Shown: positions 11,077 to 21,742 of the stretch, piece by piece
How positions within the stretch are numbered: the first letter of the stretch is position 1
How the letters are laid out: every line of letters begins with the position of its first letter
NCBI RefSeq assembly: GCF_000236905.1
Contig: NC_016522.1
Location: 744,001 to 808,000 of the forward strand
Direction: 5' to 3'
Length of the DNA stretch: 64,000 bases
DNA from: Tetrapisispora phaffii CBS 4417
Taxonomy: Eukaryota; Ascomycota; Saccharomycetes; Saccharomycetales; Saccharomycetaceae
Made by a program: the position numbers and the translations under genes
The notes under the pieces: model-generated
The model's database searches: none
The model's input: only the letters and a program-made list of their open reading frames with translations
What the model was told of the DNA's origin: nothing

Positions 11077-11411
11077 TAGGGTCCATGAGTCAAGATAGTA
11101 AGCTCCATTGGGTTACAAAAAATGTGATTAAACAAATCTTGCAATCGTCATAACTATCGTTTGACGTTCAAAAAACATCAATACCGAAAGATACACTCCA
11201 AAACATAAAAGAAATTGAAGGACAAAATGTTCATAGATGTGCCCATAAACATTAATGAGTTGATATAAGAATTAAAAATTTTTAAATCTCATTACGTTTC
11301 CGCATATGAATTGGTCGGAGACTTTACCCCAAAGCATTTCCTAGAGACAATTGAAACTCAAGAGTCTCCTTTAGCAAGCTTCGAACTGTGACGATTCTTC
11401 GACTATGGACC
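11077..11411 (-). ncRNA. NME1: RNase MRP RNA (NME1)
   Basis: RNA component of RNase MRP, which cleaves pre-rRNA and some mRNAs. The minus strand is close to S. cerevisiae NME1 as I recall it: it has GAAGAATCGTCAC near the 5' end, then ATGCTTTGGGGTAAAGTCTCC, then GACCAATTCATATGCGG. The RNase P/MRP fold can be traced. P1 pairs 11401-11411 with 11080-11091, with one bulge. P2 pairs 11389-11396 with 11143-11150 (8 perfect pairs). P3 is the hairpin 11343-11369. P4 pairs CR-I (11317-11327) with CR-V (11098-11106), giving the expected pseudoknot order. The length is about 335 nt, against 340 in S. cerevisiae. It is divergent from SSN8, the same neighbour as in S. cerevisiae. End positions are approximate. 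Confidence 0.93.
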
Positions 11412-11641
11412 GGTTCATTTAAAGTTAGAAAAGACAAGAAACAAGAAACACAATCAAATACTAATGAAATTAGTGATAAAGAAAGAATACTTTTACAAAT
11501 ATATATTTAATAAGATAAACGTCTGTTTATATAGTAATCGGAACTAAAAATTGAAAATGAAAAATTTTTGGAAAAAAACTTGAAATTTCATTGAAATTTT
11601 TTGTTTGTAATAACTCCTTTCAAGAGTGTTCAGCTCATCGC
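11412..11641 (-). promoter_or_regulatory. NME1 promoter: TATA, RRPE and perfect PAC
   Basis: Read upstream from the NME1 5' end on the minus strand there is a TATATAAA box (11526-11533). It is followed by a strong RRPE, TGAAAAATTTTT (11558-11569), and a perfect PAC, GCGATGAG (11634-11641). This pair is the hallmark of ribosome-biogenesis promoters and fits an RNA that processes pre-rRNA. Confidence 0.65.
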
Positions 11642-12409
11642 ATCTCGTCTTATTTCAACACTTTGGTCATTCTATGCAATGTTATGAGCTTTGCGTGCCA
11701 GAGTTCTCGCAAAACTTTGACTTAGGACTGTTTAAAATCAGATCTTCAAAACTGTGTCTTGTTTTGTCTAGGGCTTCCATTTATTGATTTTGACATTTTG
11801 ACTCAAGAACTTGGTTTCACATGTATTTATATATTTGAAAATGACAATTCAAAGGCTCATATTCCTTTCATGCTCCTTTTACATTCGTTATTTCTTTAAT
11901 TTAAAGACGATAAAGTACGTTGGCAAGTAATCTGATGCTTTTTATAGCTGCGTTACCGACCAGTCTTAATTTCTCAGTTTTAATATGTATATATGTCAAT
12001 ATGCGATTCTACTAATAACCCAGTTCACTAATGGTGATGCTATTCTGTAGCATCCAGTCCATGTAACTTTGTAATCAGTGTAACATACCACCGCTGTTAC
12101 TCACTATCACGTGAGCGATAAATGTCTTTTGATTTAGCTATAATATGTAATCAACCTTATTTTATTTGATTTAAAGATGTAATAAATATATTAGAAATCA
12201 GTCAAGGTTAATGTAACTTTTACGTTTGACAGAAGTATTACAGTCGTCATACAAGCACAATTCCTTATCTGATAGAACTTTTGCTGAAAAAATTATCATT
12301 TTTATTAATTATAAAGCAGCAATCATAGCATTTTGAAAATAGTTAATATCTCTGTGAGTTCTAACGAGAGACAACCTTTTACTACCTGAATTGAAACTAG
12401 CATATTAGT
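11642..12409. other. Remaining NME1/SSN8 intergenic region
   Basis: About 770 bp up to the SSN8 start. It contains a TGACTCA (11799-11805), an ATCACGTG Cbf1-type E-box (12106-12113), and a short perfect hairpin with 7-bp arms and a 5-nt loop (12036-12054). No coding gene was seen. Confidence 0.55.
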
Positions 12410-13495
12410 ATGTCTGCTAGCTATTGGACTTCTACACAAAGATTTCAATGGCAGCATACGAAAGAAAGTTTGGATAAAGAGAGACAGAAATTGTGGATAC
12501 TGGAATATCAGTTATTTCCCCAAGGTTTGAACATAGTCATTGATCCAAAGCCAAACAATCTGAATTTAGACTCTGCAACTAAAAATCCTGGCAACAATGT
12601 GTCTTTGAGCGGAAATATGAATGTCCCTGTGACTAAAAATATACCCATCTCACATAGAGATCTGCATTACGATAAAGATTTTAATCTACGAATCTATTGT
12701 TACTTTTTAATAATGAAGTTAGGAAGAAGGTTGAATATTCGCCAATGCGCACTAGCAACAGCACAGATATATTTATCAAGGTTCTTGATCAAAGTTTCCA
12801 TAAGAGAAATAAACTTGTATTTATTAGTTACAACATGTGTTTATTTGGCATGCAAAGTCGAAGAATGTCCACAATATATCAGAACGCTAGTAAGTGAGGC
12901 TAGGTCACTATGGCCAGAATTCATTCCACCAGATCCAACAAAGATAACTGAATTTGAATTTTATCTCATTGAAGAATTGGAGAGTTATTTGATTGTCCAT
13001 CATTCTTATACTTCAATGGAGCAAATTATAAATATCTTAAATGACAAAAAATACAACCTTGTCATTTCTTCAGAAGATATTCAAAATTGTTGGTCATTAA
13101 TTAATGACAGTTACATAAGTGATGTTCATCTGCTATACCCCCCTCACGTTATTGCAATGGCATGTTTATTTATAACAATTTGTATTAGAGGCAAAGTATC
13201 GAAAAGCAGCCTAAATGGCACCCAGAGTTCAACAAATTCATTGAAAATAAATAATGATAATTATAACAACTCTTTAAATATAGATAGGAGAAGCCATAGT
13301 ATCTTTAATAGATTTATGGCAGAATCGCATGTCGACTTAGACGAAGTAATGGATACAATACAAGAATTAATAACACTTTATGATCACTGGGATAAATACC
13401 ATGAATCATGGATTAAATTTCTATTACACACATTGTATTTAAGACCAAATCGAGTTAATCAACCACATGCATCAATTACACCTGATAATCTGTGA
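12410..13495 (+). CDS. SSN8: Cyclin C of the Mediator kinase module (Ssn8/Srb11)
   Basis: The cyclin partner of the Cdk8 kinase Ssn3 in the Mediator kinase module, acting in nuclear transcription control and in stress responses. The 361 residues start MSASYWTSTQRFQWQHTKES, as in the family. The cyclin box runs over residues 91-190 (FNLRIYCYFLIMKLGRRLNIRQ, then CKVEECPQYIRTLVSEAR) and the second cyclin fold over about 200-340. The C-terminus DHWDKYHESWIKFLLHTLYLRP is nearly invariant. It is longer than S. cerevisiae Ssn8 (323) because of an Asn-rich insert at about 45-75 and another at about 265-292. It is convergent with AVT7 across 133 bp. Confidence 0.96.
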   Translation: MSASYWTSTQRFQWQHTKESLDKERQKLWILEYQLFPQGLNIVIDPKPNNLNLDSATKNPGNNVSLSGNMNVPVTKNIPISHRDLHYDKDFNLRIYCYFLIMKLGRRLNIRQCALATAQIYLSRFLIKVSIREINLYLLVTTCVYLACKVEECPQYIRTLVSEARSLWPEFIPPDPTKITEFEFYLIEELESYLIVHHSYTSMEQIINILNDKKYNLVISSEDIQNCWSLINDSYISDVHLLYPPHVIAMACLFITICIRGKVSKSSLNGTQSSTNSLKINNDNYNNSLNIDRRSHSIFNRFMAESHVDLDEVMDTIQELITLYDHWDKYHESWIKFLLHTLYLRPNRVNQPHASITPDNL

Positions 13496-13628
13496 AAATA
13501 TGCAGAAGCCTTACGTGTTCTTTGGTATGCCTGTTATATTTTATATATTATATAATTACGAATAGACTAGTTCAATGCATTTCCATTTAAAAGTATGAAA
13601 GAATATTATTAGGTCGAGTAGATTTTGA

Positions 13629-15050
13629 TTATGAGTTATTACCTGTCAAAATAAGGTATAATGAAAAAACCATAATAAATAAGCCAAAGAAACATAAGCC
13701 TTGGGAACATTTTTTATAAAACATATCCCTTTTAGGTATCATCTCACCAACGATTAAAGAGTCAGTTCCAATTAATTTGAATCCAAAATACCCAGGTAAA
13801 ATGAAAGAAATGGATGTAGAACCTGTTGCACCAACAAATGCCAAAATGAGCGAAAAGGAAGTGACAGTTAGTGCCGTAATATAGATAACAGCCAGCAATG
13901 CGAATGTGATGATATAAAAACGGCTTTGACTGAAATCACTCTTAATTCCTGAAGTAAATTGATTTTCATTAACATCCTCTAAAATACTACTGTTATCAAC
14001 AGTAATGTTCATTTCTCCATTTACTAATGAGTTTACTTCTTCTTCTTCATCATCAGCTACTGATAAACTTATTGGCCTTGAATATGTTGAATCGTAATTG
14101 TTACCGACAATAACACCGGAATCCTGGTCATTATTACTTTTATAATATTGGTAATATACAATAATATTATTAACAGCGTCTCGAAGCGGATGAAATAAAA
14201 GTGGAAATGAAAGTATAACCATTGCCCCTAAACAAAAATTACCTACGTTTGTCCATACTGAATTTGGATCATAATTTAACATAATATTTCCAACTGTATT
14301 GCTACCAAACGTTAAATATCCTGTGATACCTACGGATAGGAATAGAATCGTGGATATTCCAATAGAGTAATTAATAACATGGGAAATATTTTTCATTGAA
14401 TTTTCCTCTAATTCATTTATAATTGAGAATAAATTCATAGCCCCTGTGAAGGCAAATATTATAATGTTAAATGTTGTAACAAATCCTTTGTAGTCACGAA
14501 TCTTAATCCAGTTAACATCACCCCTGTGTTGCATAAATTTATCAGTGAGTATCACATCGTCAAGAAAATTAGAGATGACTAGCAATGTCAAATATGTCAA
14601 TGCAAATAAACCTAATATACTAGAATATTTCAAACTATTCATGCTTCTAAGTAAACATAACGGTAATATTACCACTAAAGAAGCGATGATCCATGTATTT
14701 CTCTCACCCCCAAAAACTATTGGGAATAAGTCACCAACCAACACTACGTAGCTTACTCCTACGCCAAAACATTGTACAATCATTGCCAAATCATTTATGA
14801 CACTTAACTTATGGTTTGTCATCAAACAGACGGTAAAGAAAGAGGCATTTCTAGGATTCAACATGACCTTAGAGCATTTTGCCAATGCAAATAACCCAAA
14901 CCCAGATGTTGTAGCAGCCAGCAATGTTAATAGCACACCAAACAAAATACCATCGTTTTGGAAAACGAATGGGATGGCCAATAAGCCTGCACCGACAATT
15001 GTCTTAACCAGATTAACAATTGAAGAATTCACAGTCGCCACAGCTTCCAT
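13629..15050 (-). CDS. AVT7: Vacuolar amino acid transporter of the AVT family, probably Avt7
   Basis: Amino acid/auxin permease-type transporter; Avt7 moves neutral amino acids out of the vacuole. The 473 residues give about eleven hydrophobic spans. It begins with the family segment SSIVNLVKTIVGAGLLAIPF and later has IIFAFTGAMNLFSIINELE and SFVGATGSTSISFILPGYFGFKLIG-like sequence. A soluble acidic loop at about 300-370 (DDEEEEV) separates the last spans. AVT5, AVT6 and AVT7 are close relatives. The name rests on similarity plus the YIL block context (ICE2 YIL090W, AVT7 YIL088C). A Gcn4-type ATGACTC lies 185 bp upstream. Confidence 0.88.
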   Translation of the reverse strand: MEAVATVNSSIVNLVKTIVGAGLLAIPFVFQNDGILFGVLLTLLAATTSGFGLFALAKCSKVMLNPRNASFFTVCLMTNHKLSVINDLAMIVQCFGVGVSYVVLVGDLFPIVFGGERNTWIIASLVVILPLCLLRSMNSLKYSSILGLFALTYLTLLVISNFLDDVILTDKFMQHRGDVNWIKIRDYKGFVTTFNIIIFAFTGAMNLFSIINELEENSMKNISHVINYSIGISTILFLSVGITGYLTFGSNTVGNIMLNYDPNSVWTNVGNFCLGAMVILSFPLLFHPLRDAVNNIIVYYQYYKSNNDQDSGVIVGNNYDSTYSRPISLSVADDEEEEVNSLVNGEMNITVDNSSILEDVNENQFTSGIKSDFSQSRFYIITFALLAVIYITALTVTSFSLILAFVGATGSTSISFILPGYFGFKLIGTDSLIVGEMIPKRDMFYKKCSQGLCFFGLFIMVFSLYLILTGNNS

Positions 15051-15401
15051 TTAAATTTTTTTTTCCTAGTCAGTATTCTTAACTTGTATACTTAAGTGTC
15101 TAATGGCTTATACAAACCATAACTGACACCCTTTTGCAATTTTTAAGTATATTTAAAGTAAGAAGTATAATATACTTAAACAGATATGGTTTTATACATT
15201 TTAAATCTTATTTCGCAGATCGCTGCAAAGAGCGAGTCATTTTTAAAATCGAAAAGTAGAGAAGTTTGATTTTAAAAGGTTAATAGTTTAATTATGATTT
15301 GATATATGGAGTAATTGTGTGCTTTTGTAGTCAAATTATAAATGGGACAAGATTCTTTATTATACAGTAACTAATATAACATCTTTTTGAGAGAGCTAGA
15401 T
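15051..15401. promoter_or_regulatory. Divergent promoter AVT7/SIW14 with Gcn4-type site
   Basis: 351 bp between divergent genes. GAGTCAT at 15234-15240 (ATGACTC on the minus strand) is midway, and would suit the amino acid transporter AVT7. Two AAGTATATTTAA-like stretches near 15140-15180 could provide TATA elements. Nothing else was seen. Confidence 0.5.
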
Positions 15402-16196
15402 ATGCCAGCTATCGAAGATATCGTAAATTTGAAGAGTTCCAATGAGGAAGAGAGTCTATTAACCCAAACAGATTTTGGGGATAATATAGATCCCTGTCAA
15501 GTGTTGACAGAAAATGAAATTTATAGTAAACAAGGTGATGAATATCTTCGAAAGTTTCACGATGAATGTGGTGACTTAAAAGTGAATTCAGAAGATGCAG
15601 ATGATCAATTGGATAATTTAGAATTACAATTGAAAACACAAAGAATGACAGAACTTATTGGTGACCATAATGGCATGCTAACGGATCGTAATGAAGTTAT
15701 CCCACCTGAGAATTTTAGTCATGTAATTGGTGAAATATATAGGAGCAGTTTCCCACGGATAGAGAATTTCAGTTTTCTGCAGAAGAGATTAAAATTAAAG
15801 TCCATATTGGTACTGATACCTGAAGAATATCCACAAGAGAACCTCGAATTTCTGAATAAAGCAAATATTAAACTTTTCCAGGTAGGCATGAGTGGCAACA
15901 AAGAACCATTTGTCAATATACCGTCTGATTTATTCACTAAAGCATTAGAAATTGTGATTAATCCAGAAAACCAACCAATACTGATACATTGTAATAGAGG
16001 TAAACATAGAACTGGATGTTTAATTGGGTGTATCAGAAAACTTCAGAACTGGTCATTGACAATGATATTTGATGAATACCGAAGGTTTTCATTTCCAAAA
16101 GCTCGTGCATTAGATCAACAATTCATCGAATTGTATGATGATAAATATATAAAAGAAGTTGCCACTAAGAATTCATGGTTACCTTTAAAATGGTAA
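15402..16196 (+). CDS. SIW14: Inositol pyrophosphate phosphatase Siw14
   Basis: Member of the protein-tyrosine/dual-specificity phosphatase superfamily. In S. cerevisiae it hydrolyses the beta-phosphate of 5-diphosphoinositol polyphosphates in the cytoplasm. The 264 residues have a poorly conserved acidic N-terminal third. The conserved domain follows (PPENFSHVIGEIYRSSFPR, then LKSILVLIPEEYPQENL). The CX5R catalytic loop HCNRGKHRTG has Cys197 and Arg203, and the downstream SLTMIFDEYRRFSFPKARALD is nearly invariant. The ATG at 15402 was chosen; an in-frame TTG five codons upstream was ignored. It is convergent with histone H3 across 135 bp, as in YNL032W/YNL031C. Confidence 0.95.
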   Translation: MPAIEDIVNLKSSNEEESLLTQTDFGDNIDPCQVLTENEIYSKQGDEYLRKFHDECGDLKVNSEDADDQLDNLELQLKTQRMTELIGDHNGMLTDRNEVIPPENFSHVIGEIYRSSFPRIENFSFLQKRLKLKSILVLIPEEYPQENLEFLNKANIKLFQVGMSGNKEPFVNIPSDLFTKALEIVINPENQPILIHCNRGKHRTGCLIGCIRKLQNWSLTMIFDEYRRFSFPKARALDQQFIELYDDKYIKEVATKNSWLPLKW

Positions 16197-16331
16197 CAGC
16201 AGCAACTTCATAGATAGGTATACAACATATACAATGAATACAAATAGTGTGCTTTGTCTTTAAAAATTCCTGAATTTTTGCCTATATTACAACGTTATAA
16301 ATTATATATATATTTAATACTATTATAAAAT

Positions 16332-18184
<1,853 letters not shown>

Positions 18185-18402
18185 ACGAATTAGTGTATGC
18201 TTTACTATCAACTAAGGCAATCATTGACAAACAACCCAATATGAAATTCAAAAATCATTTGTAATATATATCACATCTGTAGTGTTTAATTATTTGTAAT
18301 AAAAAGGTTAAATAATTAAGAATTTAAATGGAATAAAAAATTTGTATTATTATTAATAAATTAGTAGTATTGATCGGAATTAGTGTGTATGTGTGGGTCG
18401 TC

Positions 18403-19437
18403 TTATTGTTCTGTTCGAACTTTGAAGGGCGCTTCAGGTTGTCCCGTCAGATCTCTTATCACCACAATGTCATTTGTAACTTCATCGGATGACAAAGATG
18501 CTAATGGCGGCGCTGTCTTGGTGGACAATCTTTGAGAGTTCTTTGGTTTCCTCTTGTTTGAACTGTTTGACGAGTTTGCATTGTTCTGGGCGTCCTCGCC
18601 GAACAAAAGGGTCTGCAGATCGGAATTGTCACTCAGATATTGTAGGAAGTCTGAGTCCGATTGCAACTGTCTGTTGGCGGTGTCCTTGCCGGCGCTGTTG
18701 TAGTCACTTTCGTTGGCATTACCGCTCGTGAAGCCGTCCCTGTTGTAAGCAGACGTGGAGTTTCCGTGATCCGAATGGTTCTCACTGTTCAGTGTGCCCA
18801 TCGCGCTCTTAGTAGCAACCCTCCTTCTTAGCGACCTGCGATCGGTGTTGGCGCCGGTGTCTGTGCTTTCATTTGGAGAATTGTATGCATTGTTGTTGTT
18901 TTTACCAGTGGCGAAAGATGCAAAATCGGTGTTCGAGGCAGATTCCCACCCGCTGGCAGTGTGGCTTCTTGTGTTCTTGTGGAAACGTGTGCGATTGTAA
19001 TCCATCGCATACGAGTGCGTGTTCGCGATATCCATCAACAGCCTCTCCTCCTTCAAGTTCTTCATCTTGTTCTCGATGGACTCGTAGAGCTTCTCCTTGC
19101 ACAGCTTGACCAGGTCCTCGTACTCGCTTTTCCCCTTTTCGATGTCTTCTTGAAACTCCACAGAAGACCTGGAAATACGGTACTCTTCGTAGAGCCTGAG
19201 CCTTATGAGCTCTGCATCCCTCTCTTCCTCTAAATCCCTGATGCTCCTGACGTAAAACTGGTTGTTGCCCTGGTGCAGAGTGGTCAAGTTGGTCTGCAGA
19301 GTAGTAAGCCGGTCCTTGTAGTACGTGTCCTTATTGCTTATGAAGCCTGAGTAAACTTTGGTTACTTTCGACTCGATATTGTGCCTCCTCTTGTCCCTAC
19401 GGGAGAGTTCAGTCTGGTTCATTTTACGTGAAAGCAT
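18403..19437 (-). CDS. SDS3: Rpd3L/Sin3 histone deacetylase complex subunit Sds3
   Basis: Structural subunit that holds the Sin3-Rpd3 large complex together and is needed for its deacetylase activity. The conserved region LSRRDKRRHNIESKVTKVY leads into a long charged coiled coil (about residues 35-130). Then come MDIANTHSYAMDYNRTRFHKNTRSHT, a Ser/Asn-rich linker, and the C-terminal Sin3-side motif TKTAPPLASLSSDEV with DLTGQPEAPFK. I chose the ATG at 19437 (344 residues) because it puts LSRRDKRR at the same position as in S. cerevisiae. The ATG at 19422 is an alternative. The frame stays open further upstream through a CA repeat, but that extension looks non-coding. The gene is GC-rich for this window, about 45-47% in three 60-base samples. 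Confidence 0.92.
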   Translation of the reverse strand: MLSRKMNQTELSRRDKRRHNIESKVTKVYSGFISNKDTYYKDRLTTLQTNLTTLHQGNNQFYVRSIRDLEEERDAELIRLRLYEEYRISRSSVEFQEDIEKGKSEYEDLVKLCKEKLYESIENKMKNLKEERLLMDIANTHSYAMDYNRTRFHKNTRSHTASGWESASNTDFASFATGKNNNNAYNSPNESTDTGANTDRRSLRRRVATKSAMGTLNSENHSDHGNSTSAYNRDGFTSGNANESDYNSAGKDTANRQLQSDSDFLQYLSDNSDLQTLLFGEDAQNNANSSNSSNKRKPKNSQRLSTKTAPPLASLSSDEVTNDIVVIRDLTGQPEAPFKVRTEQ

Positions 19438-19490
19438 AATTGGTCGCAGTGCAATGGTGACCTTGTCGACCGGAAGGATTGATACTAAAG

Positions 19491-19513
19491 CACACACACA
19501 CACACACACACAC
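19491..19513. repeat. CA dinucleotide repeat
   Basis: An uninterrupted (CA)11 tract with one extra C. It starts 54 bp upstream of the SDS3 ATG and is followed by an alternating CTATATATA stretch. It is probably length-variable between strains and would lie in the SDS3 5' UTR or core promoter. Confidence 0.97.
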
Positions 19514-19692
19514 CTATATATATACACATACATGTATGTAAAGATTGATATGAGTGCATATATATGTGCCTTAGTTGGAACCATAAAAGTTAAGCTGTTG
19601 AGCTCTTGCGAAGAGGCCTGGTGCGAATACCCAATCCGGTCAATTTCCCGATCGGGCCATATGTCTGCAAGAGGAAAACAAGCACTGTCTGA

Positions 19693-19710
19693 TCCGACGT
19701 CGACGTCGGA
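19693..19710. promoter_or_regulatory. 18-bp perfect palindrome
   Basis: TCCGACGTCGACGTCGGA reads identically on both strands and contains two overlapping-phase GACGTC units. It sits in the GC-rich SDS3/PUB1 region, about 256 bp upstream of SDS3 and 704 bp upstream of PUB1. A dimeric bZIP or zinc-cluster binding site is plausible but unproven. Confidence 0.6.
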
Positions 19711-20413
19711 CGGTGCGATCTTGCGGCGGGCTTGCAGTCATGGCGGGTTCGAAAGCGTCAGCGCCCAGCGGCACTCGTCCAAGCAGCATTTCATGGGCCT
19801 GCTCCAGCGAAGACATGTGTACATGCATGCATCTCCAATGGCCCTTGCATGCCCATACCCCCCACCACACGCAGCACCACGCTGTCACTGTCGCTGTCCA
19901 CTGCCATCACTCCTGCGCTGCGGTTACCCGCCGCTCACCAACAACGAAGGCCCGCACCCGCTCGCCGGTCGCCGCTGAAAAGTTTGTTAACGCGCGGTTC
20001 CCTCGGCTCTCGGACGTTGCTTCGCAGGTAAACGCACCGTAAAGGTTGACTCTAACATGTACAACAGGTTATCATTACTGTTCTTGTTATTGTCATACTT
20101 TAACTATAAGAATATATGTATATATATGGTGTGTGCTTTTGCGTGTTGTTGTGCAATTGCTTTGTCTCTTGCCAGCTGCATGTCTCGGTCTGTCAATTAG
20201 GCTTATTTGTAATCTCTTTATTATCAATAACCTACATCTACCTCTCCTTCCTTCCCCCCCGCCGAGTGTGCAAAGTAGTCCTTATCCAGTTTAGTCTGAA
20301 CGAACTCTTTCGACCTACGTGATCACATACGGACAGAAGAGACACACACTCACACAACTGCTCACACAGCCATACACACTACTGTACACGCCAGCTTGGT
20401 TTCGCCGAATCAG

Positions 20414-21742
20414 ATGTCAGAACAAGAACATATAGTCGAGGACACCGTCCCTGCCGAAGAATTGGCTTCCAGTTCTCCTGCTAGTCCGGAATCAATTGAG
20501 ACTCCGGTTGCTGCTGAAAGTCAAGAGAACCAAGAGGATGAAAATCAAGACCGACAAAAAGACCAAGAGTCGGTGGGAACCGCCGCTGAGGACGATTCTG
20601 ATGTTGTCCCTGCCAACGCTATCAACGGTGGCAGAGAGACTTCAGACAAGATCTTATACGTTGGGAACCTGGATAAATCCATCAACGAGGAAACGTTGAA
20701 ACAATACTTCCAAATCGGCGGTCCAATCTCAAACGTTAAAGTCATTAACGATAAGAACAATAGCGTCAACTATGCTTTTGTTGAATATCTACAACACCAC
20801 GATGCAGATGTCGCGTTCAAGAACTTGAATGGCAAAACCATTGAAACCAAGGTTTTGAAAATTAATTGGGCTTTCCAGTCTCAACAGACCACAAGCGATG
20901 AAAGTCTATTTAACTTGTTTGTTGGTGATTTGAACGTTGACGTTGATGATGAAACTTTGGGTCATGCCTTCAGTGAATTCCCTTCTTTCGTGCAAGCCCA
21001 TGTTATGTGGGATATGCAAACAGGTAGATCAAGAGGTTACGGTTTCATTTCTTTCAGTAATCAGGAAGACGCACAAACTGCAATGGATAAAATGCAATCC
21101 ACAGAATTGAACGGAAGACAGATCAGAATCAACTGGGCTTCAAAACGTGAAAACGCAACAAACGGTAATGGTAATAATAACAATAGAAATATGAATAACC
21201 GTCGTAACAATAACAACAGCAACAGCAACGGTCCAAGAGGAGGTTTCCGTTCATACAACAACAATATGCCACCTCTACCAATGGGTAACATGCCAATGAG
21301 TGCTCCACCTGCTGGTCCAGCAGTTCTGCCACCAGTAAACCCACAAGCTGTAGATGACATGATCAGAAGAGCTCCTTTAAGAGTCACCACAGTTTACATC
21401 GGTAACATCCCACATTTCGCTACTGAAGCTGATTTAATTCCATTATTACAAAATTTCGGTTTTATCCTAGATTTTAAATATTATCCAGAAAAGGGTAACT
21501 GTTTTATTAAATACGATACGCATGAACAAGCAGCAGTCTGTATTGTCGTCTTAGCCAATTATCCATTCCAAGGTAGAAACTTAAAGACAGGCTGGGGTAA
21601 AGAAAAAGCTGTTTTCATTCCAATGGGCCAACAACAAGGTATGATGATGTCAGGTATGCCACCTCCACCACCACAACAACAACAACAATTTCAACAAGAT
21701 GCTTCCACACCAATCCCAAATGAACAACAACAGCAACAATAA
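20414..21742 (+). CDS. PUB1: Poly(A)/U-rich RNA-binding protein Pub1
   Basis: A TIA-1-like protein that binds poly(A)+ and U-rich RNA, stabilises mRNAs and joins stress granules. The 442 residues, from the ATG at 20414, comprise an acidic Ser/Glu-rich N-terminus (1-75) and RRM1 (about 80-152, ILYVGNLDKSI). RRM2 (about 166-244) has RNP2 LFVGDLNV and RNP1 RGYGFISF at 207-214. An Asn/Arg/Pro/Met-rich linker (250-320) leads to RRM3 (about 326-396, VYIGNIPHFATEADLIPL). The tail is Gln-rich and prion-like. An in-frame TTG 18 bp upstream was ignored. S. cerevisiae Pub1 has 453 residues and the same architecture. Confidence 0.96.
   Translation: MSEQEHIVEDTVPAEELASSSPASPESIETPVAAESQENQEDENQDRQKDQESVGTAAEDDSDVVPANAINGGRETSDKILYVGNLDKSINEETLKQYFQIGGPISNVKVINDKNNSVNYAFVEYLQHHDADVAFKNLNGKTIETKVLKINWAFQSQQTTSDESLFNLFVGDLNVDVDDETLGHAFSEFPSFVQAHVMWDMQTGRSRGYGFISFSNQEDAQTAMDKMQSTELNGRQIRINWASKRENATNGNGNNNNRNMNNRRNNNNSNSNGPRGGFRSYNNNMPPLPMGNMPMSAPPAGPAVLPPVNPQAVDDMIRRAPLRVTTVYIGNIPHFATEADLIPLLQNFGFILDFKYYPEKGNCFIKYDTHEQAAVCIVVLANYPFQGRNLKTGWGKEKAVFIPMGQQQGMMMSGMPPPPPQQQQQFQQDASTPIPNEQQQQQ

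Larger units (their letters stand above)
19438..20413. promoter_or_regulatory. GC-rich divergent region SDS3/PUB1
   Basis: 976 bp between divergent genes. It holds a CA repeat, an 18-bp palindrome (both listed), a Reb1-type TTACCCG (19924-19930), a TGACTC core (20047-20052) and a run of seven C (20254-20260). The core is unusually GC-rich: 38 of 60 bases in 19741-19800. Several overlapping open frames exist here, as expected for GC-rich DNA, but none resembles a known protein and none is called. Confidence 0.7.

Noticed and set aside
19438..19584. N-terminal extension of SDS3 through the CA repeat
   Set aside because: It would encode Tyr-Val/Cys-Val repeats with no homology. The internal ATG aligns with the S. 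cerevisiae start.
19640..20042. Several overlapping frames of 80-206 codons in the SDS3/PUB1 gap
   Set aside because: They occupy all frames of the same GC-rich stretch, where stop codons are rare, and have no protein-like similarity or codon bias.
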